This document shows, piece by piece, positions 16,651-25,535 of a stretch of DNA of 64,000 nt (positions within the stretch are counted from its first letter, which is position 1; the number at the start of each line of letters is the position of its first letter). A program made the translations under genes and the position numbers. The DNA lies in NCBI RefSeq assembly GCF_000711725.1, contig NZ_JONP01000009.1:1-64000 (forward strand). Reading direction: 5' to 3'. The stretch is from Roseomonas aerilata DSM 19363. Its GTDB lineage: Bacteria > Pseudomonadota > Alphaproteobacteria > Acetobacterales > Acetobacteraceae. The notes beneath the pieces were generated by a model. The model saw only the letters and a program-made list of their open reading frames with translations, did not search any database and was not told where the DNA came from.

Positions 16651-17304
16651 TCAGCCCCCCTTCCGCCGGGCCTCGACCTGCTCCGGCGTCACGCGCGGCA
16701 TGTCGAAAAGGTCTGTCGTGCGGGCGTACCAGCCTCCCCCGTGCATGCGTCCGACGAGGCCAAGCTTCGGCGTGTCCACGTAGAGGCGGACGGGATCGAG
16801 CATGAATTCGTCCCGGATATGCACCGCCAGCACCTCGCCCAGCACCAGGTTGTGCGTTCCGATCGGCACTGTCTGAAAAAGCCGGCATTCCAGGGCGACG
16901 GGGCTCTCCGCGATCCGCGGCACCCTGATCCGCTCGGAAGCGGCGGTGGTCAGCCCAGCCATGGCCAACTCGTCCACGCCCGGCGGGTAGTCGGCGCCGG
17001 TCACGTTCATGGCCTCCGCCGTGCTCTCGCTGACGAGGCAGAGGGTGAATTCGCCGGTCGCGCGGATGTTGGACATGGTGTCCTTCATGTCCGTGCCCTC
17101 CTCGCCGCCCATGCCGCGCGCGCCCACGCCGATGCCCACCACCACCGGGTCGTTGCTGAGCACGTTGAAGAAGGAATAGGGCGCGGCGTTGTTCCGCCCC
17201 TCGGCATCCTGGGTCACCAGCCAGGCGATCGGCCGTGGGACGATGGTGGAGACCACCAGCTTGTAGCGGTCCCGCTTCGGCAAGGCCGCGAAATCGAAGT
17301 ACAT
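16651..17304 (-). CDS. Flavin reductase-like domain protein
   Basis: 217 residues, paralogous to the protein encoded at 15129-15800. STIVPRPIAWLVTQDAEGRN then NAAPYSFFNVLSNDPVVVGI is the FMN-binding region, and RVPRIAESPVALECRLFQTV is shared almost position for position with the other copy (RAPRIAASPVQMECRLDQVV). The partner oxygenase, if any, is not in the window. It starts 12 bp after the 2-hydroxyacid dehydrogenase on the same strand, so the two are probably one transcript, suggesting a shared catabolic step. Confidence 0.85.
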   Translation of the reverse strand: MYFDFAALPKRDRYKLVVSTIVPRPIAWLVTQDAEGRNNAAPYSFFNVLSNDPVVVGIGVGARGMGGEEGTDMKDTMSNIRATGEFTLCLVSESTAEAMNVTGADYPPGVDELAMAGLTTAASERIRVPRIAESPVALECRLFQTVPIGTHNLVLGEVLAVHIRDEFMLDPVRLYVDTPKLGLVGRMHGGGWYARTTDLFDMPRVTPEQVEARRKGG

Positions 17305-17316
17305 GCGGCGTTTCCC

Positions 17317-18285
17317 TCAGGCGGCGCGATGGGGCGGCTCGGTGCCGTGGATCAGCAGTGCGTCCAGGTTTTCGAGGCAGCGCAAACCCATGGCGTCGCG
17401 CGTCTCCACCGTCGCGCTGCCGAGATGTGGCAGCAGCGTGACGTTGGGCGCGCTGTAGTAGCCCTCGAAAATTGCAGGCTCCCCCGTGAACACGTCGAGG
17501 CCCGCCGCGCGGAGGTGCCCGGCCCGCAGGGCCTCGCAGAGGGCCGCGTCGTCCACCGTCGTGCCGCGGCCGGTGTTCACCACGATGGCGCCCCGGGGCA
17601 GCCTCGCGATGCGCGCGGAATCCAGCCAGTGGCGCGTCGCCTCGCCGCCGGGGATGTGCATCGACAGCACGTCGCAGGAGGCGAGGAAGGCGTCGTCCTC
17701 GGCGTGGAAGGTCGCGCCCTCTTCCTCCGCGGGCGGCAGGCGCGTGCGGTTGCGGTAGTGGATCGCCATGCCCATCCCGCGCGCCATCCGGGCCAGCTCC
17801 CGCCCGATCCGGCCCATGCCGAGGATGCCCAGCCGCTTGCCCTCCAGCGTCACGCCCATGAGCTGCGTGGGCGCCCAGCCCATCCACTCCCGGGCGCGCA
17901 GCAGCCGCTCGGCCTCCCCCGCGCGCCGGGCGCACATGAGGATGAGGAGCATCGCGATTTCGGCCGTCGCCACGCTCAGCACCTCCGGCGTGTTGGTGAC
18001 GGCGATGCCCCGGGCGCGGGCGGCGTCGAGCGCAATGTGGTCGGTGCCGACGCTGAAGGTGGCGATGATCCGCACGCTGTCGGGCAGGGCCGCGATGGTC
18101 GCGGCGTCCAGCGCGTCGCCGGCGGCACAAAGTATCCCCTCGCAGCCCTCCGCGGCGTGCAGGAGGGAGGCGGAATCCAGGGCCCGGTCGGGCCCCTCCG
18201 GTCGCCGGATCTCGTAGTCGCGGGCGGCACGCGCCTCCACGGCCTCGGGCAGGGATCGGGTCTGGAGGAGGGTGGGGCGGCGCAT
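17317..18285 (-). CDS. D-isomer-specific 2-hydroxyacid dehydrogenase
   Basis: 322 residues from ATG 18285; the reading frame continues open upstream but that part is antisense to the divergent SDR gene. NAD(P)-binding is seen in KRLGILGMGRIGRELARMAR (G-x-G-x-x-G). The catalytic Arg lies in VVNTGRGTTVDDAAL, the Glu in LDVFTGEP and the His in LLPHLGSAT. Such enzymes reduce 2-keto acids (glyoxylate, hydroxypyruvate and others) to D-2-hydroxy acids. It is divergent from an SDR gene 127 bp away and reads into a flavin reductase gene. Confidence 0.9.
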   Translation of the reverse strand: MRRPTLLQTRSLPEAVEARAARDYEIRRPEGPDRALDSASLLHAAEGCEGILCAAGDALDAATIAALPDSVRIIATFSVGTDHIALDAARARGIAVTNTPEVLSVATAEIAMLLILMCARRAGEAERLLRAREWMGWAPTQLMGVTLEGKRLGILGMGRIGRELARMARGMGMAIHYRNRTRLPPAEEEGATFHAEDDAFLASCDVLSMHIPGGEATRHWLDSARIARLPRGAIVVNTGRGTTVDDAALCEALRAGHLRAAGLDVFTGEPAIFEGYYSAPNVTLLPHLGSATVETRDAMGLRCLENLDALLIHGTEPPHRAA

Positions 18286-18412
18286 GGCCGCGAGGATGCC
18301 CCGCCGCCGCGCCCTTGCCAAACCGCCGGGGCTGGCGTCCACAGGCGGCCGATATTGCCAGGACGAGGGGGCCGGTTCAGGTTCCCTGCCCTGATTCGAC
18401 GGGAGGTCTGCG

Positions 18413-19201
18413 ATGGAACTCGGGCTGCGGGGCAAGCGGGCGCTTGTGATGGGTGCCTCCAAGGGGCTGGGCCGCGCCATCGCGGAGGCGCTGGCGGCGG
18501 ACGGGGCGTCCCTGGCCATCTCCGGCCGTGACGCGGAGCGCCTGGCGCCGGTCTGCGAGGCGCTGAAGGCCAAGGGCGCCGCCGCGGCCCACGCCTTCGC
18601 CGCCGATGTCGGCCGGGGCGAGGACATGGACGCCCTGGCCAAGGGCGCGGTCGCGGCCCTCGGCGGGATCGACATCCTCGTGCTCAACCACGGCGGCCCA
18701 CCGGCCGGCACGGCGACGGACGTGACGGAGGAGGCGCTGGAGACCTGGTTCCGCCGCATCGTCCTCTCCCCGATCCGCCTCGCCAACCTGCTGCTGCCCG
18801 CCATGCGCGCGCAGAAGCACGGCCGTATCATTGCCGTGGGCAGCACGGGCATGGTCCAGCCGCTGCCGAACCTCGCGCTGTCGAACATCCTGCGTGCCAA
18901 CATCGTCGGCTGGGCCAAGACCCTCGCGGACGAGGTCGGGCCGGACGGCGTGACGGTGAACATCGTCGCCCCCGGCGCCATCATGACCGACCGCAGCGTT
19001 GAACTGGCCGGCGCCGCCGCGTCGAAGAGCAACTCCACGCCGGAGAAGGTGATCGCCGACCGCGAGAAGACGATCCCCATGCGCCGCTATGGCACCCCGG
19101 AGGAGTTCGGCCGCGCCGCCGCCTTCCTTGCCTCCGACGGTGGCTCCTACGTCACGGGCACCATCCTGCGCGTGGATGGCGGTGTGGTCCGGGGGTTCTG
19201 A
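18413..19201 (+). CDS. SDR-family protein lacking the usual YxxxK
   Basis: 262 residues. The NAD(P)-binding motif is LVMGASKGLGRAIAEALA and the structural motif NHGG stands for N-x-G-G. After the conserved Ser in AVGSTGMVQPLPNLALSNIL, the positions of the catalytic Tyr and Lys (Ser plus 13 and plus 17) are Ser and Arg. The C-terminal IVAPGAIMTDRS and VDGG are normal. A recognisable SDR subgroup shares this PNL.LSN..R pattern, so the change is unlikely to be a sequencing error. The reaction is unclear. The hydantoinase A gene starts 3 bp after the stop, so it belongs to that operon. Confidence 0.85.
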   Translation: MELGLRGKRALVMGASKGLGRAIAEALAADGASLAISGRDAERLAPVCEALKAKGAAAAHAFAADVGRGEDMDALAKGAVAALGGIDILVLNHGGPPAGTATDVTEEALETWFRRIVLSPIRLANLLLPAMRAQKHGRIIAVGSTGMVQPLPNLALSNILRANIVGWAKTLADEVGPDGVTVNIVAPGAIMTDRSVELAGAAASKSNSTPEKVIADREKTIPMRRYGTPEEFGRAAAFLASDGGSYVTGTILRVDGGVVRGF

Positions 19202-19204
19202 GGC

Positions 19205-21286
19205 TTGAGCACGGGCGCGAGGCTTGCCGCCGATATCGGCGGCACCTTCACTGACCTCGCTCTCGAGCGGGTGGACGGGCAAGGGGGAGTGGAGCGCTGG
19301 ACCGCCAAGGTCCTCACCACCCCCTCCGCCCCCGAAGCCGGCGTGCTGGCGGGCATCCGCGCGGTGCTCGCCAAGGCCGGGATGGGACCGGCGGACGTGG
19401 CGCTCTTCATCCACGGCACCACGCTGGCCACCAACGCGGTGATCGAGCGCAAGGGCGCCCGCACCGCGCTGCTGACGACCGAGGGCTTCCGCGACGTTCT
19501 CGCGCTGGGCAATGAGAGCCGCTACGACCAGTACGACCTGAACATCACCCTGCCGCAGCCGCTCGTGCCCCGCCGCTGGCGCGTGACCGTGCCGGAGCGG
19601 CTGGAGAACACCGGCCGCGTGCTGCTGCCGCTGGACGAGGGCGAGGTTCGCCGCGCCACCGGCTTCCTGCGGGAGGAGGGCATCGAGAGCCTCGCCATCG
19701 GCTTCCTCCATGCCTTCGTGAACCCCGCGCATGAGCGGCGTGCCGCCGCCATCGTGCGCGAGGAATGGCCAGACCTTCCCCTCTCGCTCTCCTCCGAGGT
19801 GAGCCCGGAGATGCGGGAGTGGGAACGTTTCTCCACCACGGCCGCCAACGCCTATGTGCAGCCGCTGATGGCCAGCTATCTCGGCCGTCTGCGCGAGGGG
19901 ATGAAGGAGGCGGGCTTCGCCTGCCCGCTCTTCCTCATGCTCTCCGGCGGCGGCCTGACCACGCTCGAGACGGCCGCGCGCTTCCCCATCCGGCTGGTGG
20001 AGAGCGGCCCAGCGGGTGGCGCCATCTTCTCCGCCCATGTGGCGCGGCAGAAGGGCTGGGACCGCGTGCTCTCCTTCGACATGGGCGGCACCACGGCGAA
20101 GGTCTGCCTCATCGACGATTTCGTGCCCCAGACCTCCCGCAGTTTCGAGGTCGCGCGCATCGGCCGCTTCAAGAAGGGCTCCGGCCTGCCGCTGCGCATC
20201 CCCGTGATCGAGATGGTGGAGATCGGGGCAGGCGGCGGCTCCATCGCCTCCGTCGACGCACTCGGCCGCATCCAGGTCGGGCCCGAGAGCGCGGGCGCCG
20301 ACCCCGGCCCCGCGTGTTACGGCCGCGGCGGCGAGAAGCCGGCGGTGACGGACGCGAACCTCCTCCTCGGCCGCTACGATCCCGCGAGCTTCGCCGGCGG
20401 CAGCCTCGCGCTGCACCCCGATGCCTCCCGCGCGGCGATGGACGGCTCCCTCGGCGCGCTCGGCCTCCCGCCCGAGATGGCGGCGCTCGGCGTCGTGGAG
20501 GTGGTGGACGAGAACATGGCGAACGCCGCCCGCGTGCACGCGATCGAGAGCGGCAAGAGCTATGACGGCCGCGCGGTGATCGCCTTCGGCGGCGGCGGCC
20601 CCGTGCACGGTTACCGCGTGGCGGAAAAGATCGGCGTGAACCGCCTTCTCGTGCCCTCCGGCGCCGGGGTGGGCTCGGCCATCGGCTTCCTGCGCGCGCC
20701 CGTGGGCTATGAGGTGGTGCGCAGCCTCTACCAGCGCTTCCGGACCTTCGACCCGGTGGCGGTGAACGCGCTGCTGGCAGAGATGTCGGCCGAGGCGCGT
20801 GAGGTTGTCGCGCAAGGGGCCTTCGGAGCGCCCCTGGTGGAGCGGCGCATCGCTTACATGCGCTATGTCGGCCAGGGCCACGAGATTGCGGTGGACCTGC
20901 CGGTGAAGGAGCTGGCGGCGGAGGACGTGGAGGCCGTACGAGCCGCCTACGATGTCGCTTATGCCGGCTTCTACGACCGCCCCGTGCCGGGCAGCGATGT
21001 GGAGATCCTCTCCTTCGCCGTGACGGTCGCGACGGAGGTTGAGGCGCCGGAGCCGGTTGCCGACGTGCCCGTTGCCCCCGGCCCCGCGCCCATCCGCCAC
21101 CAGGCCGTGCGCGACACGGCGCGCGGCGAGGTCTCGGAATGGCCGGTCTATGACCGCGCCGCTTTTGCGCCGGGCGCGGAAGTCCGTGGCCCCTGCATCG
21201 TGGCCGAGGCGGAGACGAGCACGCTGGTGGGGCCGGGCTGGACCTGCCGGATGGATGGGCTTGGCTATCTGGAGCTGACGCGATGA
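19205..21286 (+). CDS. Hydantoinase/oxoprolinase subunit A (HyuA family)
   Basis: 693 residues from TTG 19205, 3 bp after the SDR stop. The ATPase-like landmarks are LAADIGGTFTDLALERVDGQ at the start, HGTTLATNAVIERKGA, FDMGGTTAKVCLID in the middle and EIGAGGGSIASVD followed by GPESAGADPGPACYGRGG. HyuA-type subunits use ATP to activate a cyclic amide (5-oxoproline, N-methylhydantoin) or, in acetone carboxylase relatives, a ketone. The exact substrate is open. It overlaps the B-subunit gene by ATGA, giving a coupled A-B pair as in N-methylhydantoinase. Confidence 0.9.
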   Translation: MSTGARLAADIGGTFTDLALERVDGQGGVERWTAKVLTTPSAPEAGVLAGIRAVLAKAGMGPADVALFIHGTTLATNAVIERKGARTALLTTEGFRDVLALGNESRYDQYDLNITLPQPLVPRRWRVTVPERLENTGRVLLPLDEGEVRRATGFLREEGIESLAIGFLHAFVNPAHERRAAAIVREEWPDLPLSLSSEVSPEMREWERFSTTAANAYVQPLMASYLGRLREGMKEAGFACPLFLMLSGGGLTTLETAARFPIRLVESGPAGGAIFSAHVARQKGWDRVLSFDMGGTTAKVCLIDDFVPQTSRSFEVARIGRFKKGSGLPLRIPVIEMVEIGAGGGSIASVDALGRIQVGPESAGADPGPACYGRGGEKPAVTDANLLLGRYDPASFAGGSLALHPDASRAAMDGSLGALGLPPEMAALGVVEVVDENMANAARVHAIESGKSYDGRAVIAFGGGGPVHGYRVAEKIGVNRLLVPSGAGVGSAIGFLRAPVGYEVVRSLYQRFRTFDPVAVNALLAEMSAEAREVVAQGAFGAPLVERRIAYMRYVGQGHEIAVDLPVKELAAEDVEAVRAAYDVAYAGFYDRPVPGSDVEILSFAVTVATEVEAPEPVADVPVAPGPAPIRHQAVRDTARGEVSEWPVYDRAAFAPGAEVRGPCIVAEAETSTLVGPGWTCRMDGLGYLELTR

Positions 21287-22905
21287 GTGACACCGCCCTC
21301 GCCACCATCCAGCGCCAGATCCAGTGGAACCGCCTCATCGCGGTGGTGGAGGAGCAGGCGCAGATCATGATCCGCACCGCCTTCAGCACCACGGTGCGGG
21401 AAGCGGGCGATCTCTCCGCCGGCGTCTTCGACCTCCGCGGGCGCATGCTGGCGCAGGCCGTCACGGGCACGCCGGGCCATGTGAACTCCATGATGGAATC
21501 TGTCGGCCACTTCCTCGCGAAGTTCCCGGCCCGCACGATGAAGCCCGGCGACCACTACATCACCAACGACCCCTGGCTCGGCACCGGACACCTGCACGAC
21601 CTCACCGTCGTCACGCCGGCCTTCCGCAATGGTCGCATCGTCGCCCTCTTCGCCAACACCGCGCATGTCATCGATGTCGGCGGTCTCGGCATGGGGCCGG
21701 AGGGGCGCTCGGTCTTCGAGGAAGGCCTCTACATCCCCATCGTGAAGTGCTTCGACGGGGGGCGCGCGAACGAGACCTTCTTCGACATCCTCCGCGCCGG
21801 CACCCGCACGCCGGCCGAGTTGGAAGGCGATGTCTACTCCCTGTGCGCCTGCAACGACGCCGGTGCGCGCCGTCTCGTCGAGATGATGGACGAGTACGGG
21901 ATGGAGACGATCGACGACCTCGCGGAATCTATCTTCGATGCCTCCTCTCGCGCCACGCTCGCCGAGATCGCGAAGCTTCCGCACGGTGAGTTCGCTGCCC
22001 AGATCAGCTCGGACGGCTACGAGGCCCCCGTCACGCTACGCGCCCGCATGACCATTGCCGAGGACCACATCAGGGTCGATTACGCCGGCACCTCCGGCCT
22101 CTCGGGGCGCGGAATCAACGTTCCGGCCGCTTACTGCCGCGCCTATGCCTGCTTCGGGATCAAATGCGTCGTTGCGCCGGAGGTGCCGAACAACTGGGCC
22201 TCCCTGCAGCCCTTCCGGATGAGCATCCCGGAGGGCTGCATCCTCAACGCGCCGCGCCCCTACCCCGTGGCCGTGCGCCACGTCGTCGGCCAGCTCCTGC
22301 CCGACCTGATGATGGGCTGCCTGCACCAGGCGGTGCCGGACCGCGTAGTCGCGGAGGGCTCCTCCTGCCTCTGGAACCCGCCCCTGCGCGGCGGCGGCCA
22401 GGTCAGCGGCGCCGAGGCCGAGTTGCCGGATTTCGAGGTCATCACCTTCAACTCCGGCGGCACTGGCGCGCGGCCGGGCCAGGACGGGCTGGACGCCACA
22501 GCCTTCCCCTCGGGCGTGCGGACCATGCCGGTGGAGGCAACCGAGAACGTCGCCCCCGTCGTCTTCTGGAAGAAGGAACTCCGCCCCGGCTCCGGCGGCC
22601 CAGGCCGCACCCGCGGTGGCCTTGGGCAGGTGATGGAGATCGGCGCGCGCGACGACGCGGAATTCGCCGTCAACGCCATCTTCGATCGCGTGGCGAACCC
22701 GCCGCGCGGCCGGGACGGCGGCGGCGATGGTGCGCCGGGCTGGGTCGGCCTGACGGACGGCACGACGATCCGCACCAAGGGCTATCAGGTCATCCCCCGC
22801 GGCAAGCGGCTGCGCCTGATGCTGCCGGGCGGCGGCGGCATGGGCGACCCAGCCGAGCGCGACCCGGCGCTCGCTGCGCGCGACCTGGCGGACGGCCTGC
22901 TCTGA
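21283..22905 (+). CDS. Hydantoinase/oxoprolinase subunit B (HyuB family)
   Basis: 540 residues overlapping HyuA by ATGA. Family landmarks include IMIRTAFSTTVREAGDLSAG, HYITNDPWLGTGHLHDLTVV and ANTAHVIDVGGLG, with FNSGGTGARPGQDG and RTRGGLGQVMEI in the C-terminal half. HyuB forms the complex with HyuA that opens the ring of an activated cyclic amide in the cytoplasm. The length is usual for the family. A YaiI-family reading frame begins at or just after its stop, so downstream translation is probably coupled. Confidence 0.9.
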   Translation: MSDTALATIQRQIQWNRLIAVVEEQAQIMIRTAFSTTVREAGDLSAGVFDLRGRMLAQAVTGTPGHVNSMMESVGHFLAKFPARTMKPGDHYITNDPWLGTGHLHDLTVVTPAFRNGRIVALFANTAHVIDVGGLGMGPEGRSVFEEGLYIPIVKCFDGGRANETFFDILRAGTRTPAELEGDVYSLCACNDAGARRLVEMMDEYGMETIDDLAESIFDASSRATLAEIAKLPHGEFAAQISSDGYEAPVTLRARMTIAEDHIRVDYAGTSGLSGRGINVPAAYCRAYACFGIKCVVAPEVPNNWASLQPFRMSIPEGCILNAPRPYPVAVRHVVGQLLPDLMMGCLHQAVPDRVVAEGSSCLWNPPLRGGGQVSGAEAELPDFEVITFNSGGTGARPGQDGLDATAFPSGVRTMPVEATENVAPVVFWKKELRPGSGGPGRTRGGLGQVMEIGARDDAEFAVNAIFDRVANPPRGRDGGGDGAPGWVGLTDGTTIRTKGYQVIPRGKRLRLMLPGGGGMGDPAERDPALAARDLADGLL

Positions 22906-23399
22906 GCGCGCCGCACATCCTGGTGGACGGCGACGCCTGTCCCGTCCGCGACGAGGTCTTCCGCGTCGCCGAGCGGCACGGCCTGCCGGTCACGGTCGTC
23001 GCCAACGGCTCGCGCGGGGTGCGCCTGCCGGATTGGGTGCGCCGGGTCATCGTACCCGACGGCCCCGACGTGGCGGATGACTGGATCGCGGACTCGATCC
23101 GCCCCGACGACATCTGCGTGACCGCCGACATCCCGCTCGCCTCGCGTTGCCTCGCCAACGGCGGCCACGCGGTGGCCCCCAGCGGCAAGGTCTGGGACAC
23201 GACGAATATCGGCCAGGCCCTCGCCGGGCGCGAGATCGCCCGCCACATGCGCGAGGTGACGAACGGCCAGACGCGCCATTCCAGCTTCAGCGCCGACAAC
23301 CGCTCCCGCTTCCTCCAGGCGTTGGAAACGACGGTTCAGCGGGCGATGCGCGGCCCCGCCCCGCCACCGCCGGCCATGCCGGACTTCTTCTCGGACTGA
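22902..23399 (+). CDS. YaiI/YqxD (DUF188) family protein, start uncertain
   Basis: About 160 residues. HILVDGDACPVRDEVFRVAE is the family opening (V-D-A/G-D-A-C-P), and VTADIPLASRCLANGGHAV plus GREIARHMREVTNGQTRH match the core; the fold is PIN-like with unknown function. No ATG is available. Either CTG 22902, whose last two bases lie in the TGA of HyuB (CTGA overlap), or GTG 22923 is the start; the GTG would remove the first beta strand before VDGDAC, so the CTG or another non-ATG start is preferred here with caution. Its 3' end overlaps the convergent FUSC gene by 64 bp. Confidence 0.7.
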   Translation: MSAPHILVDGDACPVRDEVFRVAERHGLPVTVVANGSRGVRLPDWVRRVIVPDGPDVADDWIADSIRPDDICVTADIPLASRCLANGGHAVAPSGKVWDTTNIGQALAGREIARHMREVTNGQTRHSSFSADNRSRFLQALETTVQRAMRGPAPPPPAMPDFFSD

Positions 23400-23983
23400 A
23401 CCGCCTTCACGCGCGAGAAGGCCCAGACCATCCCGAGCCCGACCAGCGCCCCCCAGGCCACCTCGCCGACACGGGAGAGGAGCATGTGCTGGGGTGATCC
23501 CGAATGGGGCACGAGGATGATGATGGTGGCCGTGATGCCCGCCAGCCGGCTGGCCGAGGCGACGTTGATCAGCGCGCAGGCGAGCACCGAGAGAACGACG
23601 GCCAGCACATAGGCGGGCAAGGACTGCCCGAGGCCGAGCACGACCGCCACCGCGATCGCCCCACCGGTGGCCGAGCCGATCACTTGGTCACGCCCGGTGT
23701 TACGAGCCGCGCCGAACTCCGTCTGCATCACCGCGATGGCGGTGATGGCGCCCCAGAACCCCTCCCGCAGGCCCAGTGCCTGGGTCGGCAGGTAGGCCAC
23801 CACTGCTCCCAGGGAGGAGAGCAGAGCCTGCTGCGCCCCGCCCTGCAGCCGGTCCGCCACCGGGATCGCCTTGGAAAGCGCCGTCGCCCGCTTCTCGAGC
23901 CGGTCGATCCGCCCGGCCAGCCGCTCGGCGGCCAAGCCGGGGAGTTCCTCGGGCGGGGGTGACGGAGGGACGATCGGCATCAC
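23336..23983 (-). CDS. FUSC/aromatic-acid-exporter-like membrane protein
   Basis: 215 residues with about five predicted membrane helices from residue 55 on. AVVAYLPTQALGLREGFWGA then ITAIAVMQTEFGAARNTGRD is the FUSC-type signature (W-G-x-I-T-A, N-T-x-R-D) shared with the aromatic acid efflux AaeB-like family; GQSLPAYVLAVVLSVLACAL and GITATIIILVPHSG follow. The short N-terminal region (residues 18-35) is charged and may be coiled. It probably exports small aromatic or organic acids. Its last 21 codons overlap the end of the convergent YaiI gene. Confidence 0.75.
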   Translation of the reverse strand: MMPIVPPSPPPEELPGLAAERLAGRIDRLEKRATALSKAIPVADRLQGGAQQALLSSLGAVVAYLPTQALGLREGFWGAITAIAVMQTEFGAARNTGRDQVIGSATGGAIAVAVVLGLGQSLPAYVLAVVLSVLACALINVASASRLAGITATIIILVPHSGSPQHMLLSRVGEVAWGALVGLGMVWAFSRVKAVQSEKKSGMAGGGGAGPRIAR

Positions 23984-24078
23984 CCCAAGAAGGCTGCCAG
24001 GCGCCGAAGGTTCCCCCGGCCCTGGATCGCCGCGCCGGGCGGGGCCATCATGCCCGCACCCTCCGGGAAGGTTCCGAC

Positions 24079-25530
24079 ATGGCGCTCCGCTGCGACACGA
24101 TCATCCGCGATGCCACCCTCTTCGACGGCACGGGCGCCGCCCGGCGCCTCGGCGATGTCGGGCTGCGAGGCGACCGGATCGTGGGGGTGGGCGACCTCGG
24201 CGCCGCGACGGCAGACCGGGAAGTGATCGCGACCGGCAAGGCGCTGGCCCCCGGATTCATCGACAGCCACACCCATGACGACCGCGCCGTCCTCTGCGGC
24301 CCGGACTGCACCACCTGCAAGACAAGCCAGGGCGTGACAACGGTGGTGGTCGGCAATTGCGGCGTCAGCCTCACCCCGCTGCGCCTGAGCACCCGTCCCA
24401 TCCCGCCGCTCGACCTGCTGGGCGACGAGGCCTGGTGGACCTTCGACAGCTTCGGCGATTATGCCCACGCGCTGCGGACCAAGGGCTCGGAGGTGAACAC
24501 CTACGCCTTCGTCGGCCACCAGACGCTGCGCGTGGAGGCGATGAACGGCGACGTCTACCGCCCCGCGAAGGACGTCGAGATCGCCCGCATGCACGACCGC
24601 CTGCGCCAGGCGATGGGGGAGGGGGCGAGCGGCTTCTCAACCGGCCTCTACTATCCTCCCAACGCGGCCGCGACGACGGAGGAGGTGATCGCCGTCGCCG
24701 AGGCCATCCGCCCCTTCGGCGGCCTCTACTGCACCCATATGCGCGACGAGGCCGACCGCATCCTCGCCTCCATCGAGGAGACGGCGAAGATCGGCAAGCG
24801 CGCCGGGATCGCCGTGCATGTCAGCCACCACAAGTGCTCCATGCCCGAGAACTACGGCCGCTCCACCCAGACGCTGCCGCTGCTGGCCGAGTACGCGCGC
24901 ACGCAGACGCTGACCTACGACGCCTATCCCTATCCCGCGGGCTCGACCGTGCTGATGCCGGACAAGCTGCGGGACGACGTGGAGGTGATGGTCACCTGGT
25001 CCGTCCCGCACCCCGAGATGGCCGGGAAGTACCTCAAGGACGTGGCGCGTGGCTGGAACACCGACATCAAGACCGCCGCCGCCCGCCTGCTGCCCGCGGG
25101 CCAGGTGACCTGGCAGATGGACGAGGAGGACGTGCGCCGCATCCTCGCCCACCCGCTCTCCGTCATCGGCTCCGACGGCATACCGCACGACGCGCACCCG
25201 CACCCGCGGCTCTGGGGCACCTTCCCGCGCGTGCTCGGCCACTACGTACGCGACGTCGGCCTCTTCAGCCTTGAGACAGCCGTGCACAAGATGACGGGGC
25301 AGGCCGCCGACCTCTTCGGCATGACGGACCGCGGCGTGCTGCGCGAGGGCGCGATGGCCGACATCGTGCTCTTCGACCCACACACGGTGCGCGACCGCGC
25401 GACCTTCGAGGATCCGAAGCAGCTCTCCGAGGGGATCGAGGAGGTCTGGTGCAATGGCGTGCCCACCTACGCCGCCGCGAAGGGCGCAACGGGCGAGAAG
25501 CCGGGCCGGCTCCTCACCCGCAACCGCTAG
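24079..25530 (+). CDS. N-acyl-D-amino-acid deacylase (D-aminoacylase)
   Basis: 483 residues, start ATG 24079. Amidohydrolase metal ligands are at GFIDSHTHDD, and CKTSQGVTTVVVGNCGVSL is the D-aminoacylase-specific block holding the bridging Cys. THMRDEADRILASIEE, HVSHHKCSMPENYGRST and SVIGSDGIPHDAHPHPRLWG give the remaining His and Asp ligands. The enzyme removes the acyl group from N-acyl-D-amino acids; N-acyl-D-glutamate deacylases are close relatives. Cytoplasmic (no signal peptide). A D-amino acid dehydrogenase gene occurs at 46.6 kb, which could oxidise the product. Confidence 0.9.
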   Translation: MALRCDTIIRDATLFDGTGAARRLGDVGLRGDRIVGVGDLGAATADREVIATGKALAPGFIDSHTHDDRAVLCGPDCTTCKTSQGVTTVVVGNCGVSLTPLRLSTRPIPPLDLLGDEAWWTFDSFGDYAHALRTKGSEVNTYAFVGHQTLRVEAMNGDVYRPAKDVEIARMHDRLRQAMGEGASGFSTGLYYPPNAAATTEEVIAVAEAIRPFGGLYCTHMRDEADRILASIEETAKIGKRAGIAVHVSHHKCSMPENYGRSTQTLPLLAEYARTQTLTYDAYPYPAGSTVLMPDKLRDDVEVMVTWSVPHPEMAGKYLKDVARGWNTDIKTAAARLLPAGQVTWQMDEEDVRRILAHPLSVIGSDGIPHDAHPHPRLWGTFPRVLGHYVRDVGLFSLETAVHKMTGQAADLFGMTDRGVLREGAMADIVLFDPHTVRDRATFEDPKQLSEGIEEVWCNGVPTYAAAKGATGEKPGRLLTRNR

Positions 25531-25535
25531 GGGCG

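Noticed and set aside
18377-21100. A long minus-strand open frame opposite the SDR and HyuA genes
   Set aside because: Antisense shadow of two clear genes, His/Ala/Gly-rich with no motif.
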